Positions 20,145 to 43,646 of a stretch of DNA of 64,000 nt are shown here, one piece after another (within the stretch, counting starts at the first letter, position 1; the number at the start of each line of letters is the position of its first letter). The notes beneath the pieces were generated by a model. The model saw only the letters and a program-made list of their open reading frames with translations, was not told where the DNA came from and did no database searches. Source of the DNA: Corticium candelabrum (taxonomy: Eukaryota; Porifera; Homoscleromorpha; Homosclerophorida; Plakinidae). The stretch covers positions 4,926,820 to 4,990,819 of the forward strand of contig NC_085099.1 of assembly GCF_963422355.1 (NCBI RefSeq), in the 5' to 3' direction. The translations under genes and the position numbers were made by a program.

Positions 20145-22253
20145 ACAAGTCCAGTCTGTCTGGCGGTCTGATCACTCTGTTTGATCGTCACAGTTGTACT
20201 TCCCCAGCTGTTCCGGTTGGTTGATCGTCTGGTTGAATGGTTTCTGGTTGTGGTTGTTTATCGGAATCTGGAGGTGGTGGTACTTCTGCATCCTGTTTCT
20301 CTAACCCAGTTTCTTTGTTTAGGGGTTCCTACTTTGGCCCCTTGTTTTTGCTTAGCAGTTGGCGGCTCTCTGTGCCGGATTTGATCTTGGTGCTTACGTA
20401 CTATTCTCTAGTCTACCAATTGACATCTAAATGACAATGGCCCTGTCGCATCCACTATTTTGGCAGGAATCCAAGTCGCTCCCTCGTTATGATACCGAGC
20501 ATAAACGTTGTCTCCCGCTTGTAAAACTCTGTTTCGCGCCGTTCGATCATGGCCTTCCTTTTGCCTGACCTGCCTGTCTATCACCCGTTCCTCTAACCCT
20601 GGCCTGATCAAGTCCAGGCAAGTCTTGAGTTTCCATCCCATCAAGATACTCCGGTGGTGGTGTGTCGTGTTGTTCGATAAGCAAACAAAGAACGACTAAT
20701 CCGGTCTTCCGAAGTACCCACTATCATTTTCTTTACTCCAGCCTTGAATTTCTGGGCGGCACGTCCTGCGAGACCATTGGAAGCTGGGTGATATGGTGCA
20801 CCTTGCTATGACGAATGCCATTCTGCCTCATAAACTTTGAAAACACACTGCTGGTAAAACACGGTCCGTTATCCGAGACTACCGCGTCTAGGAGGCCGTG
20901 TTGAACAAATGCTTGTTGCAGTCTACGTACCGTCACCAAGCCTGTACATGCCTGCCCTGTGTTGTAATCTTTAATCCACTTCGAATGTGCATCCACTATT
21001 ACTAGGAACATCGACCCTAGGAATGGTCCTGCATAGTCCACGTGTACTCTTGACAATGGTTTTTTGGCAAAACCCATGGATAACGGCGCTGAAAGAGGGT
21101 TGGGGCGGTTTATTTGGGCGGTTCATTTGGGCGGTTAATTTGGCGTATTTCACATTTCCTGACCAGCTGTTCCACCTCTGCGTCAATGCTTGGCCACCAG
21201 ACCTCACCGATTGTTACTCCTTCCATCCTAACAGTTCCATTAAGCTCTGTCATGATCTGTGTGCGGCCTGCAGGCGGTATCATAATCCTAGTTCTCCAAA
21301 CTACATAGTCAGCCTCCCCAGACAGTTCGTGACTCCTTATTTTGTATGGTCGTACATCTTCTGCTACTATTTGTGGCCAGCCTTCTCTAAGCCATGTGCG
21401 CACTTGAGACAGTACGGTCCACCATGCAATCTGTGTAGCTGTAACGGGAAGTTTCTCCAACTGTTCAGAACGTGAAGCATTGCTTGCGGCTGGCATGTAT
21501 GGTGTGGTAGATTCGGTAGGGGCACTCGGCTTAGTGTGTCGGCATTGTTGTGCCTCTTCTTTGCTTTGTAGCGAAAGGTATACTGATATCCCGCCTATAG
21601 TAGCGCCCACCATTGAATTCGTGCCGAAGCCGTCTCTGGAATGCTTGTCCTTCGTCGAGCAGTCCCTTGAGTAGTTGGTGATCAGACAAAAGTTCAAAGT
21701 GTCGGCCATAAATATAATGGTGGAATTTTGAAATTTCAAAAACCATTGCAGCCTCTCTACGGTCAATCTGTGAATATTATTTTCAGCTGGCGACAGCGAT
21801 CTCGACGCAAACGCAATGGGATGTTTATTCCCATTTTCAAGCCTGCGCGACGAAACCTCGCCTAGTCTAAAAGATGAGGCATCACATGCCAGCAACAGTG
21901 GTAACTTGGTATTGTAGTGTACTAGTACCCGAAAAGATGTAAGCAACCTTTCGATTTCTGGAAAGCCTTGTCTTCATTCTCTGACCATTTCCATGTTGCT
22001 CCTTTCTGTAAAAGAGCGTGCAGCGGTGCCAACACTGTCGCTCGATCTGGAAAAAACTTACTGTAGTAGGTCAGCATTCCAAGGTATGCATTCAACTCTG
22101 ATACTCCTCGTGGTATTGGTGCATTTTGAATAGCCTTCAACATTTCCTCCGTGGGGTGTAATCCATCTTTGTCTATTCAATGTTCTAGATACACCACATA
22201 ATCCTCCGTGAACTGACACTTGTCTTGTTGTAATCGCAACCCAGTTTCTCTTA

Positions 22254-22664
22254 AGGCTTGTCCACACTGGCAACTGGATCGCGATTCAACCGCAACGCTG
22301 ACCACACTTGCAACTGGATCGCGATCCGATCGCGATAAATCCAATCCACATCGCGAGGTGGTTTCGATCGTGATCCCATCGCGATCGGTTGAATCCAATT
22401 AGAAATAGTGCGCATTACCATCATGTACGCTACGCGTTTAGTCGGACATCTAACACTCCTCACTCGTCTTTATTCTCGCTCACCTTAAGTGGCTGTATCA
22501 ACGCTTTCCACAAGCAAAGAAGCCACACGTACACATCGGTTATCAGTCGCGTGATATCGAAAATGAGGCGTAGGTAGCGTTTTCAAAGTGCAGTGTGGAC
22601 GCTCGCTATCCCTATCGGATCGCTGTCCGATCACGATCCATTCTGGTCTAGTGTGGACAGGCCT
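22254..22664. mobile_element. Harbinger-like MITE copy 3 (intact, 411 bp)
   Basis: Starts aggcttgtccacactgg and ends ctagtgtggacaggcct. It is flanked by tta (22251-22253 and 22665-22667). It interrupts the Gypsy reverse transcriptase cleanly: the coding sequence continues on each side. It is rich in gatcgcgatc words at both ends. It is the reference copy for recognising copies 1 and 2. Confidence 0.85.
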
Positions 22665-23305
22665 TTAGTCTTTTCAAGACTTTTCCCAAGTTCTGAATGT
22701 GCTCAGTCTGACTCTTCCCAGTTATCGAGATATTGTCAAGGTGTACCACGCCGCCCGACATGATTTTAACAAGCCTTCCATATGATCCTCTGAATCATGG
22801 CTAGTGCCGAAGCTACTCCAAACGGTAACCGATGGTAACGAAACAGTCCTTTATGCGTGTTAATGGTAGTCAGTTTTTGGGACTGTTCCTCCAGACGTAA
22901 CTGGTATGATGTTCGGCTCAGGTCTAGTTTTGAGATTGCTACCCCTCCTGCTGACTTTGACAGCAAGTCATTTATGTCCGACAATGGGTGTCGGTCAACT
23001 TCCAATATGAGATTTAACGTTGTCTTGTAATTCACAAATCCTTACTGTTCCATTGGACTTCACCACTGGAACGATTGGTGTGGCCCAATCTGAAAATTTC
23101 ACTGGGCTCATAATACCTGCTGCTTGAAGCCTGAACATCTCTTCTTCCACTTTCTCGTTCAGTGTATATGGCTGGCACTTTTCGTGCCTTATGAAAACGT
23201 GGTGTTTCTTGTGACTTTGTGTTGAGTGTGGATTGGATACCTTTCAGCTCTCCAAGGTCATTCTGGCAAACCTTTCTGTCCTCTTCTAACAGCTCCTTTA
23301 GACTA

Positions 23306-23309
<4 letters not shown>

Positions 23310-23376
<67 letters not shown>
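23310..23376. repeat. (TG)n microsatellite inside the old Gypsy
   Basis: Uninterrupted TG run in the decayed protease/linker region. Confidence 0.95.
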
Positions 23377-23379
<3 letters not shown>

Positions 23380-24589
23380 ACTAAACAGTGCCTTCCAATC
23401 CACCTGTATGTGTCGTAACCAATCTCTACCCAGCAAACTGCGTCTGTTTCCTTCCACCACGTGTAACTGTAATTTTTTAGGAGGGGCCTTGTCTGCTCCT
23501 TGTACCTTGGCCTTGATAGTCCCCAACACTTTAATTACTCTGCCCCATATGCTCTCAGTGTGGTGGTACTCTCTCTAAGAAGTGGAGGAAACGACCCCAC
23601 AATGTCTTGTACGTTGTGTCACTAATTGCTTTCACTGCTGCTCCTGTGTCAATCTCCATTGTCAAGCATCTCCCATTTCTTTTTACTTGTGTCGTCAAGG
23701 GAACCGCTTTGGGTTTGCTTACAGGGTACATGTGTTTCAGCTCTAAAGATTAATTTTTCTTGGAAATTTTCATCCTCTGCTCGTTCCACCTGATGTGTGG
23801 TTTGTGGTTTTGGCTGTACATTTGTAATCCGAAGGAATTTTTTGGCCTTGCCCTTTTGGCCTAAAAACTTGACTGAGGTGTCCCACCTTCCTCATGCTAA
23901 AAATTTGGCTTCTTTGAAGCTGCATTTAGTAGGAGTGTGTCCTGATCATTCACAACGATAACAGGTTTTGGGCATTTGTGGTTGCATCCGGTGTACTGTA
24001 CTCTCTGCTTTTTCTGTCGTGTCAACAATTTTGGACCCCATTACCTCCCGCTTATTCTTTACCCGCCGCTTCTGTAGCGCCCGCTATTTCCAAAGCCTGC
24101 ACAAACGACGACTCCATTTCTTGTAACAAACGCCGCTGCGTACGCTCATCGTCAATACCACAAACTAAACGATCACGGAGCATTTCGTTCAGTGTCTCTC
24201 CATACTCGCAAAACTCGGATAACGCGCGCAACGCGGACACAAACTCTGCAACTGACTCACCCGTTTTCCACATTGCACCCTAACACTGGGACTTGATCGC
24301 ACCACTCTAGGATTCGATTGTTGTTTGGTGAGCATATACTAGAGGTGTGGGAGATATCGTTGACAAACAACTTCTCGTGTCCGTTTTGCTTGTCTCGAGC
24401 TCGTCGACAAAGTCTGAAACGAGTGTGTGGGGTCGGCGTTGCATAGATGGGTGAAGAGATGTAGTGTATCGCTTATAGAGACCGAGATAGAGTGTCTTCA
24501 GTTTCGAAATGTAGTGTTGTTGTGGTTGAGCGAGCCTGTCTCTTGTCGAGATAGGCTTCGAAGTCGTGCACGATGGCGTGGCTATAGGA

Positions 24590-25480
24590 TTAATTTTTGT
24601 TTTTCGGATTTAGGATCAGGAAATGTTTGGCGTGTTGGGGCATTGCACATTCCACATGACCACGAGATCGAATCTGGAGTCTTGGACTGTTTGGTCTCGT
24701 GCGAGTGTCTGTTCATAAAACCATTTTGTCGACGGGAGCGCCTGCGACCCAGCGCCCGCCACCGTGACCGCATTGGGCGTGATGGATGTGGACGCCGCGC
24801 TGTTGACTTTCGTACTCGAGCCAACGAGTGGTGATTTTGCTCGCGTTTTGTTCGGGGTAGAACGCTTTCTCGTAGGCCGACTCGACTCTGGTTTTTCTAC
24901 TTTGTCACCTGGACAGATTATCTTCGTGACACCTTGGGTGCACCGATCGGCGTGTGAAAGAATGAGAGCAATAGCCACACATATAGAGCCCGGCCACATT
25001 CTTGATATCTTTAATGTAGAAGGCATGCTACTCGAACATTCTGATTGTCATCGTGTCGGGATAGTGGGCGGGTTGTCGTGTCAGGTGCCATCCGTGCTCT
25101 GTCGGCTGGTACACGCGAATACCCAACTTGAAATGTTTTTTTTTATTTTATCGTGGTTGTCTAGATTGGTGTTAGGTACATCGAGGCACTGCTCATTGCA
25201 CAGAAGTTGTCATTCCACGTGTCCAGAACAACGAAGCTCTTCTTCTAGCGCAGCCATTCGGGTAGGAATCCTGTGCCGAGTAGTGCTTCTCGTATCTGGG
25301 AGATAGAAGTTGGACTTTGATAAATCGTACACCCACTCGGTGTTGGGACGATGTATGTTGTCTGGGGTGAGTCGGTATTCTTGTTTGGCTGTCCAGTCGC
25401 GGGCTTGTTGCAGCCGATTCATTCTCTTGTTGCTGGATATGTATGCGGTTTTTCTAAACAACGTCACTCTACCATCTTCG
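24590..25480 (-). pseudogene. Remnant resembling the N-terminal region of a Polinton-type family B DNA polymerase
   Basis: In separate minus-strand frames I see ALLGTGFLPEWLR, then SFVVLDTWNDNFC, then YMCGYCSHSF with trailing His/Cys, then WLEYESQQRGVHIHHAQCGHGG, and a MWNVQCPN piece. The order (LGTG-LP-WL, a DT-DN-C box, one zinc finger, WL...IHHA...GG, then a W/C/P box) matches the region ahead of the exonuclease domain in Polinton/Maverick-like polymerase genes, from family knowledge. There are several stops and frame changes, and no polymerase core is present. The open frame at 25632-26042 on the same strand may be its upstream end. Confidence 0.45.
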
Positions 25481-27184
25481 ATATTTCGAATTCGGTAGGT
25501 GTAGGAGTGTAAACGCCGTCTGAGCGTAGGGTGTCAGCTCCTCCATCATTCGTTCGGTAATATTACCGTCTACACCTCGAAAGAATTGGAAGGTCACTCT
25601 TTTACGCCCTTTCGTCACTCGTTCTTGTTGATCATCCACCTTTCTTCGCTATATGCGATGCTACAGGTATGTGTCTCATTTTTGGGATAAGTCCTTTCAT
25701 GACAGCTACGCAGTATTCTGGATTTTGCATATCTTGACTCACCTGTTTGGCTCGCAATAATTGAGCTATCGACCAGTTCGTGAATTTTTGCCAATTTGAC
25801 TTGACCCTGCGATCGTCGACGACTCCGCCCATTGCCAAGTATCGCCCAGCTTTCGTGCCATCTCCAAATGTCTGCCTTCGGAAATGAGTTGAACGAGTTT
25901 TGATTTTGCGCAAGCGAGATATTAGACTGTCTCGAGCCGGATGTCTTTTGCCTGCTTTCGCAGATCTTTGATCGTTGTTACAACAGCGGGTTTGGAGGGT
26001 GGCCCTCCGATCGCATTTAGTTAATTGCTGAGACAGAATCAAAAAATTGTGTGCTTACTGGCCTACACCCAGCAAGTCCGAGCGCACGCGGTGGGCAGTG
26101 GAAATCAAACCCGCCCCGCTTCGATTCTATTTTTCGTTTAGTAGCATGACGCAACTTCCGCGACGAAACAAAGCCCACCCGCGTTGAGTCCTTGAGAGGG
26201 GTCACCGGCAAGTCGAGCGCTAAGCCAGTGGAAATCGCACCCGTCTGGCAGCGTCGGCGCGCCGATACGTTCATCCGTCCCGCCGCACTGGGTGCGTACG
26301 GACGGACGGTCCACTTCCCGTCTCTGGACATGACGTCACTTCCGCGTACAGACGGGGCGGGGCAAAATGGCGCTTAGCGCAAATATATGTAGATACAATA
26401 GAGTAGATTATTTGTCTCACAGGGTGGAATTTCTTAGCATTCCTAGAGACAATTACCGCAAACAATTCTGTGGCCATAAACAAGAGATGCTACTTGTCTA
26501 ATAGGGCGCAACTTTCCTCTATGGAGCACTTCACACGATTCTGTGGCTATACTCTAACGGTGGTCCGTTATATTATAGAACGGTTAAAGTAATAGGCTCT
26601 CGATATGCTGCAAAGCACTCAATACTCGCAGTTAGTCATAGAAAATGTTTTGAAAACTACTCTCTCATAAACAAGGAACAACACGAGAATAGTGGTTGAC
26701 CAGGAGACTTTAATACTGATCAGAGTCGTGGGTACTCAGTGGTGTGCGCTATCTATCCGGTTGATCGAGCTCTAGTACTGTTTCGGGGCTGATCAGTCTG
26801 TCGAGTCTGCGAAAATATGGGGAGAGTCAGGCAGTATCATTTTGACGCCAGATACGCTACTCTTGTCGACGCGACGTGAGGTTATGCGAGCACATTAATA
26901 GTAATCAGACTGGCAGCGCCAAAGATTAGGCACTTTAGCTATTACATGCATGCTCTTTCAGTTACATGTATCGCTTCAGTTAGAACTTTTTCTTCACTAT
27001 CTAGATGTGGTGTCTATTCAATGGATAATTAAACCTAGATCTTGCATGTATTTTGCATCTTTGTGTGTTTTCAATATTTTTCGTTCAGAAAACTTATTTG
27101 ATATTTACATGCAGGCATACTTAAAGTACAGTAATTCCAAGCTGTAAAACCTTTCGTTCATTTAGGTTTGACTATTTGATGACA
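25481..27184. other. Region between the polymerase remnant and sialyltransferase B
   Basis: A minus-strand open frame at 25632-26042 has no motif I can name. About 26080-26345 is notably G+C and CpG rich compared with its surroundings (aaacccgccccgcttcg and ggtgcgtacggacggacgg lie there) and could be a CpG island or repeat end. About 26810-26870 resembles 19153-19205. Homology to the window start (copy A 5' flank) begins near 27033. Confidence 0.5.
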
Positions 27185-30430
<3,246 letters not shown>

Positions 30431-31154
30431 TGTCGTGGACAAGCTTCGTAATTGGTTGGAATCGCGGACTGGTTATGAGCTTGACCAAAAACTTATAAAT
30501 TAATTAATTAATATTAGATGTGCGCGTGCGCAACGACGTTGTGTCTGCTGTTCTGAGATTTGGTTCATGCCTATATACAAGGGCGTCACGTGAGTCTCAA
30601 ATGTGAGGGGCTCATCAATAATGTTAATTAAGCATGTGACGTCATAGACAACGCGTAACATGTCAAAAGTTTAAAATATTTTAGGACTGCTTGATTCACA
30701 AACAACCGAGATTAAATACAACAATAATTTTAACGAACCACGCCCTCAAAAAAGGGGGCTAGCGCGTAGTACGTGACGCCCTTGATGCATACGTTTGCAA
30801 GCATGTGTTTGTGACTCGACGTCCTCGGTGACGTGGTGCAACGTCTGTTTCTGCCTTCCTTTGACTCTTTTGTTCTTTTGTTTCATTCATTTCAAGTACG
30901 AGTTCGAGGTTGGCTCTATACGTGTGTTGAAAACTTGAATTGTTGTATTTAGCTAGGAACTCGAACGTACTATACTTGTCATCAACAGACCTTGTACAGA
31001 CTATTTCAACATCATCCTACAACGAAGTTTGATGAGATATTGGTGTCATGACGCCATCAGACTTATAGCACTCTTAATTAGAGTTGCTCCCAAAAAATTG
31101 TCAACGTGACGATCGTAAGTACAGCTATTTTTCATTGGCTAAAAGTGTCGAAGT

Positions 31155-31238
<84 letters not shown>

Positions 31239-31464
31239 CGCGCCCGCCCGCTCTTGATAAAGCTCCATCGACTGTCCATCTGCCTCTGAGTTTCCTTTGG
31301 AGTTACAAGCTCTTGGGGGAAGGTCCCAGCAAAGGACGATCAACGTGACATCCGGCTCCCATTAAAATATTATCATGTGACACTCGATCTTGTGGTAACG
31401 TTACAATCATATCATTTACGGCCAGCTTATGCAAAGAAGGCGTCTCCTCACAGGTACAGTACAG

Positions 31465-32358
31465 TAGCCTCGCGCAGCCAGCTCCTCCCTTTGTGACTTG
31501 CGCTAGCGGGGAGAGGGTCTGATAAGGTTCCGTTGATGTCTTGGTTCCGCCGAGCCCAGCATTCCATGGAGTAACGATGATTTGTTAATTGAGATAAGCG
31601 AGCACCTGCAACTGATGGGAACACACTACTTATTAGTATCCGTATGTACAGCAAAGTTTTCGCTTCTGTTTCTGTTGCAGATGCTGCTGGACTTTGTTCT
31701 TGTTTTAGGGAGTTCATTTTTCTCTCAGTTATACGTGGCTGCCTGCTCTAAGCATGGTAGGAGAAGCGTGCGGGTCGTCTCCTTGTACGACAACATTGGC
31801 AGGTGAGTTGTTCTTCGGGAACCAACAGCATTCAACAACTAGCATATGCGTAACAAGGAAGACATCTCACCTGCGAAAATTCAAAGTGCACGATCACGCA
31901 ACTTCTGAACGTGAGAAGCCAATGAAGTGTGCTACAACACAGGGGTGGAAACAGCTTGAAGCTGCTCGTCCTGTTGCTAGATCTAACGCTGCAGCTGCAT
32001 GACGTCCAGATGAGCCTCTGTATGCAATTTTGCGAAGAACAACTCACCTGCCAATGTTGTCGTACAAGAAGACAACCTGCGCGTATCTCTTACCATGCCT
32101 ACAGCAGGCAGCCACGCAACCTGTGAGAGACAAGGAACTCGCCTAGAACAAGAAAAAAGTCCAGCAGCACCTGCAGCAGCGAAAACTTTGCTGTACATGA
32201 TGATACTAATTGGTTGTGTGTTCTAATCAGTTGCCTCGCTGATCTCAATTAACAGATTGTGCCCCATGGTATGCAGGGTGTCGGAAGAACTAAGACATCA
32301 AATGAACCTTACCATCCCCTACACGCTAGAGGAGGAGGGGCTGGCTTCGCAAGACTAT
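31465..32358. repeat. Long imperfect inverted repeat upstream of monooxygenase B
   Basis: Arms of about 340 bp (31465-31822 and 32031-32358) are inverted copies around a 208-bp spacer. The inner 45 bp, around gtacgacaacattggcaggt, are nearly perfect and the outer parts more diverged. It ends about 340 bp before the gene's ATG. It could extrude a cruciform or give a hairpin RNA. Confidence 0.8.
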
Positions 32359-32700
32359 AAGACAGGCCTGATGCAAGTTCACTAACTTTGTATTGTCTGC
32401 TGTAGCTGTTAGCAGCGAAAATGCATGGCTGCACTGAATTCTAATGAACGACTGACGTAAAGTTCCACAAATTAGCTAAGCTTCCTTGTTTTGTAAATAT
32501 CAAAGTTATAGCGGGAAAACATCTAGATTCACGCTTTGGCTTGTGAGCTACTTGCAAGAGTTCGGTAAGGTGTCTACCGTAGGCGCCTTTATTAGCCCAT
32601 CGGTTACTATTTCAATACAACCGCGTGATCTATAGTCTTCATAGATGTACGTTACAGCTAGCTAGTGAGCCGATTTGTTCAAGAGTGGGCATTTATTATA

Positions 32701-40366
<7,666 letters not shown>

Positions 40367-41611
40367 GGACGATATATACAGTTAATTAATTAATTTGACG
40401 AGAAATTCGTTTATGTCTTGTCTTGTTGACGTGCAGCTCTATAGTGCAGCTGCACTGTTTGTGATTGTTGTGTTTGTTTGACGTGCTTGCTGATGACGAA
40501 GGAAAGACGAATTTGAATAGGATCTGATGCACAAAATGCCCAAATCAATTTTCTCAATTTTTCTCGCTTTACTTGTTGTTTTTTGCATGTGGGTGCCTGT
40601 CCGGCAGGCCATTGGGACATGAGGCAATGCTGTCGTATAGACGGTCGATCTGCTTTTGCTGAAAAACCAGGGTGTATGTTTGCTGTAGTTGCCATTATTA
40701 GCTTAGCAGTAACATTTGCTGCACTGAATTCTAATTTAAAGACTGCGGTAAATTTCAATAAATAAATTAGACAAGCCTCCTTGTTTGCAAATATCAATGT
40801 TCTACCGCTTGTGAGACACTTGCTCAGTAGCGTATCTATGGGGGGTCTTGGGCTTCAATACCCCAAATTTGTGGGCGTGGTTGCTCCTCTATTTTTGTTA
40901 GAGTGATTTTATGTACATAATTATACAGTACCAAAGCGATACGTTGTTAATTAGTAAATCTATGTATGTAAACCACTTTCCTAATAGTTGATATGAATTA
41001 TGCCCCGGACTATATAGCCTCGGTACTCCAGACTGCTTTTGTTTCTTCTCTGCTCTCACTCTCCTTCCATCACGTGCAGAAAGCAGTTTTAATACCGAGG
41101 CTACGGAATATATCAGAGCCATCTAGGGATCTGGACTATATGAGACCAAGACCGCAGACAGTCTGACTATACGTCTAAAGCCTGATTCACAATATTCAGT
41201 TCAGCGTCAAACTTCAAAGGCACCGCCTCGACGTCGGCGGCATCCTCTAATATTATGAACAGGACGAGAGTGTTTACTAGTGCTAATACACAAAATTATA
41301 ATGTCGTAATCAAAGTTGCAATTGGCAACATTAAGTTAACTTAATAGTATATCTCTAATATAGAGAGTGTAGAGTGCGAGTTAATAAAATTACTATTAAT
41401 TTTAAAGAAGTTGATATCAATTTTGAAAAGTATTATTAATTAATTTTGAACTCCATCGAAATTTCTTCTTGGCTACGCGGCTGTGATGCTATTCCTTGAC
41501 TGTTCAGTAGCGAACCAGTCGCAAGCCGTACAGTTGTACAGTACCCGGAGTTTGCCAGATTATGTTAATAGCCACCCTTGCCTTTACTTCTAGCGCCTCT
41601 GAGTGGTTCCA
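40367..41611. other. Intergenic region between the two monooxygenases
   Basis: An AATAAA lies at about 40757. 40440-40640 matches the flank after the second gene (54560-54790), and about 40690-40830 matches 32390-32560 upstream of the first gene, marking the tandem unit. A short ORF at 40536 starts MPKSIFSIFLALLVVF, like a signal peptide, but stops soon after and its counterpart near 54715 is broken. About 41018-41095 is a small inverted repeat (tagcctcggta and taccgaggcta). Confidence 0.6.
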
Positions 41612-43568
41612 ATGTGGCAATTACTGTTGCTCTCCGCTCTCTCCGTTCTCAACGTCGCGCAGTGTGATCACCACGTTTGCCCTAGCGGCTACAGCCGCGG
41701 CCGATATCTCGATGCATCGACACAAAATTACCTTCTCTGCTGGAAAGTGGATTGGACTGACAAGTCGATCACGTTCTTAGCCAAAGTCGCCACGACAGGA
41801 TGGATAGGGCTCGGTTTCTCATCAACAGGCTTCATGCCCAACTCCGATGTGATCATCGGATGGGTGAAAGACGGTCAAGGATACTTGAAGGTTGGGATAC
41901 GTCCGTTTGATATAGCGCCGGCGGCAATGGTTTAGAGGTCCGGCAGCCGGACGTCATTAACTTAATTGCACGCTGTCTCGTGACCGAAAGTGTCGTTGGA
42001 GTCCAACAGTCACCTACGTATCCATTGGTGCATGCACGACGACTGACCTTCGCAATGGTTCGCTCAGGTATCTATAGAGTTCGGAATGTCCACGTTTAGT
42101 GGTGCGCCGTTTGTACGTCCAGAGTGGCCAACTGGCGCTATGTATAACGTCTAGAGTGGCCAACTGGCGCTATGGTGCCACAGGTGCATCGCACTAGGGG
42201 CTGGTCACCAAGCAGGCAAAGGTTTGGTACCAAAGCTTGAAGCCACTCAAGCAGATGGGTGACTTCACGCCAGTTTCACAGTGCCTGAACACAGGACATC
42301 ATAAAGACATGAGTATGTATTGATAAGTTTGGTGACCACCTACTTGGATGTAACCAGGAACAGAAGTTGAGAATGAAACGTCACAATGCCATGTGTGAAG
42401 AAATTTTTATTAGATGATCCTCGTTGTCGTCGTGAGATGAAATGGAACAGCACTTGTGAAACAAGACCGGGGGATGATTTTCATCCTGACTTTGAACAAG
42501 GTCTGCCAACTTACTTTGACGTTACTGTTCAGAATTCTTTACAGCCTTCTTACCTTGTCAAAGCAGCCAGTCACCCAGGAGCAGCAGCTGAAGCCGGAGA
42601 GATTAAAAAAGATCAGAAGCATGATGGAATAGTCTCACAGTCTGATGGTGTATTTCACCCCCTCATGGTTGAAACTTTAGGACTTTGGTCACCAAGTAGC
42701 CTAAAGGTTTTAAAAGTGATTGCACGTAGAACATTATTGCATAACAATTCGTCAATTAGTTCGCCTGTATGTAATTTGCACCAGCAATTTTCTGTCAAAT
42801 TGTGGCTTTTTAATGCAAGAATGTTGATACCCAGATTAGCACTGGAAATCAGAGTTGGTCCATATATGAGAAATAATAATAAATATACATGTAAATGTAT
42901 GTGCGTGTGTGTATAAGTGTATGTATTATGGACGTACGTGTGTATTATGTACTAGATAGGGAGATAGGGAGGCAGTAAGTACCACGCATGCATGGTTCAC
43001 CTACAGTCTACCTAGACAGTACTGTACTGAATGTGAGCGTGCGAAGGGCAGATTGACATGTGATTGCCAGAATCCAACTAAATTTTATTATAAAGTAGTT
43101 AGTAGAAGCTCATCACGCGTCCCGTCCGGCTTCCACACCCCTAGCCATCTAGTGTACTAAGATTCTGTGTTTGGTAGATATGCACAGTATAGACGAACAC
43201 TCACCGCTGATTGGCGCGATTTACTCGGCCTGGTAGTTTTTTCAAGAACATTCGGACACTTTCGGTCACGAGACAAAAATGCCCGACGCCTAGCGATGCA
43301 GTCAGACTGCCGAAGCCAAAGCGCTATAGATCTGCACAATTTGTTGTCAGGATCGTTTCGCAACTGCGAGGTTACAGCCGCCAATTGACGAAATCCAAAA
43401 CGTCAAACTGTTGTCGTTCAGTGAAGCAGACGGAATGACGACGCTGGAATTCAAACGAGACCTCGACGCCTGCGAGCCCAGAGACAAAAGCATTCAGGTA
43501 AATATAACTAAAATTTTATTATTATTATTATTATTATTATTAATTAATCTAGTATAGATAAAGCTCAA

Positions 43569-43646
<78 letters not shown>

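Larger units (their letters stand above)
20145..24283 (-). pseudogene. Degenerate Gypsy retrotransposon gag-pol
   Basis: Read on the minus strand from 24283 down: a gag piece (about 24273-24052, ESVAEFVSALRALSEFCEYG), a protease/linker region (23529-23032), reverse transcriptase (23035-22680, THKGLFRYHRLPFGVASA), RNase H (21946-21530), integrase core (21077-20733, VDYAGPF and SDNGPCF) and the integrase tail near 20644-20408. The RT YxDD motif reads HLDN. Frames break repeatedly. A MITE splits RT (22254-22664) and a (TG)n tract splits the protease/linker part (about 23310-23376). I could not find a matched LTR pair. It is an old element. Confidence 0.85.

Noticed and set aside
20987..21674. 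+ strand ORFs across the old Gypsy
   Set aside because: Antisense shadows of RNase H and integrase on the minus strand.
24427..25306. Two long + strand ORFs opposite the polymerase-like remnant
   Set aside because: The minus strand has recognisable boxes in order, while the + frames show no domain and poor composition. They are shadows.
41018..41095. tRNA or structured RNA gene
   Set aside because: The inverted repeat lacks cloverleaf arms and A/B boxes. It is more likely a small foldback repeat.
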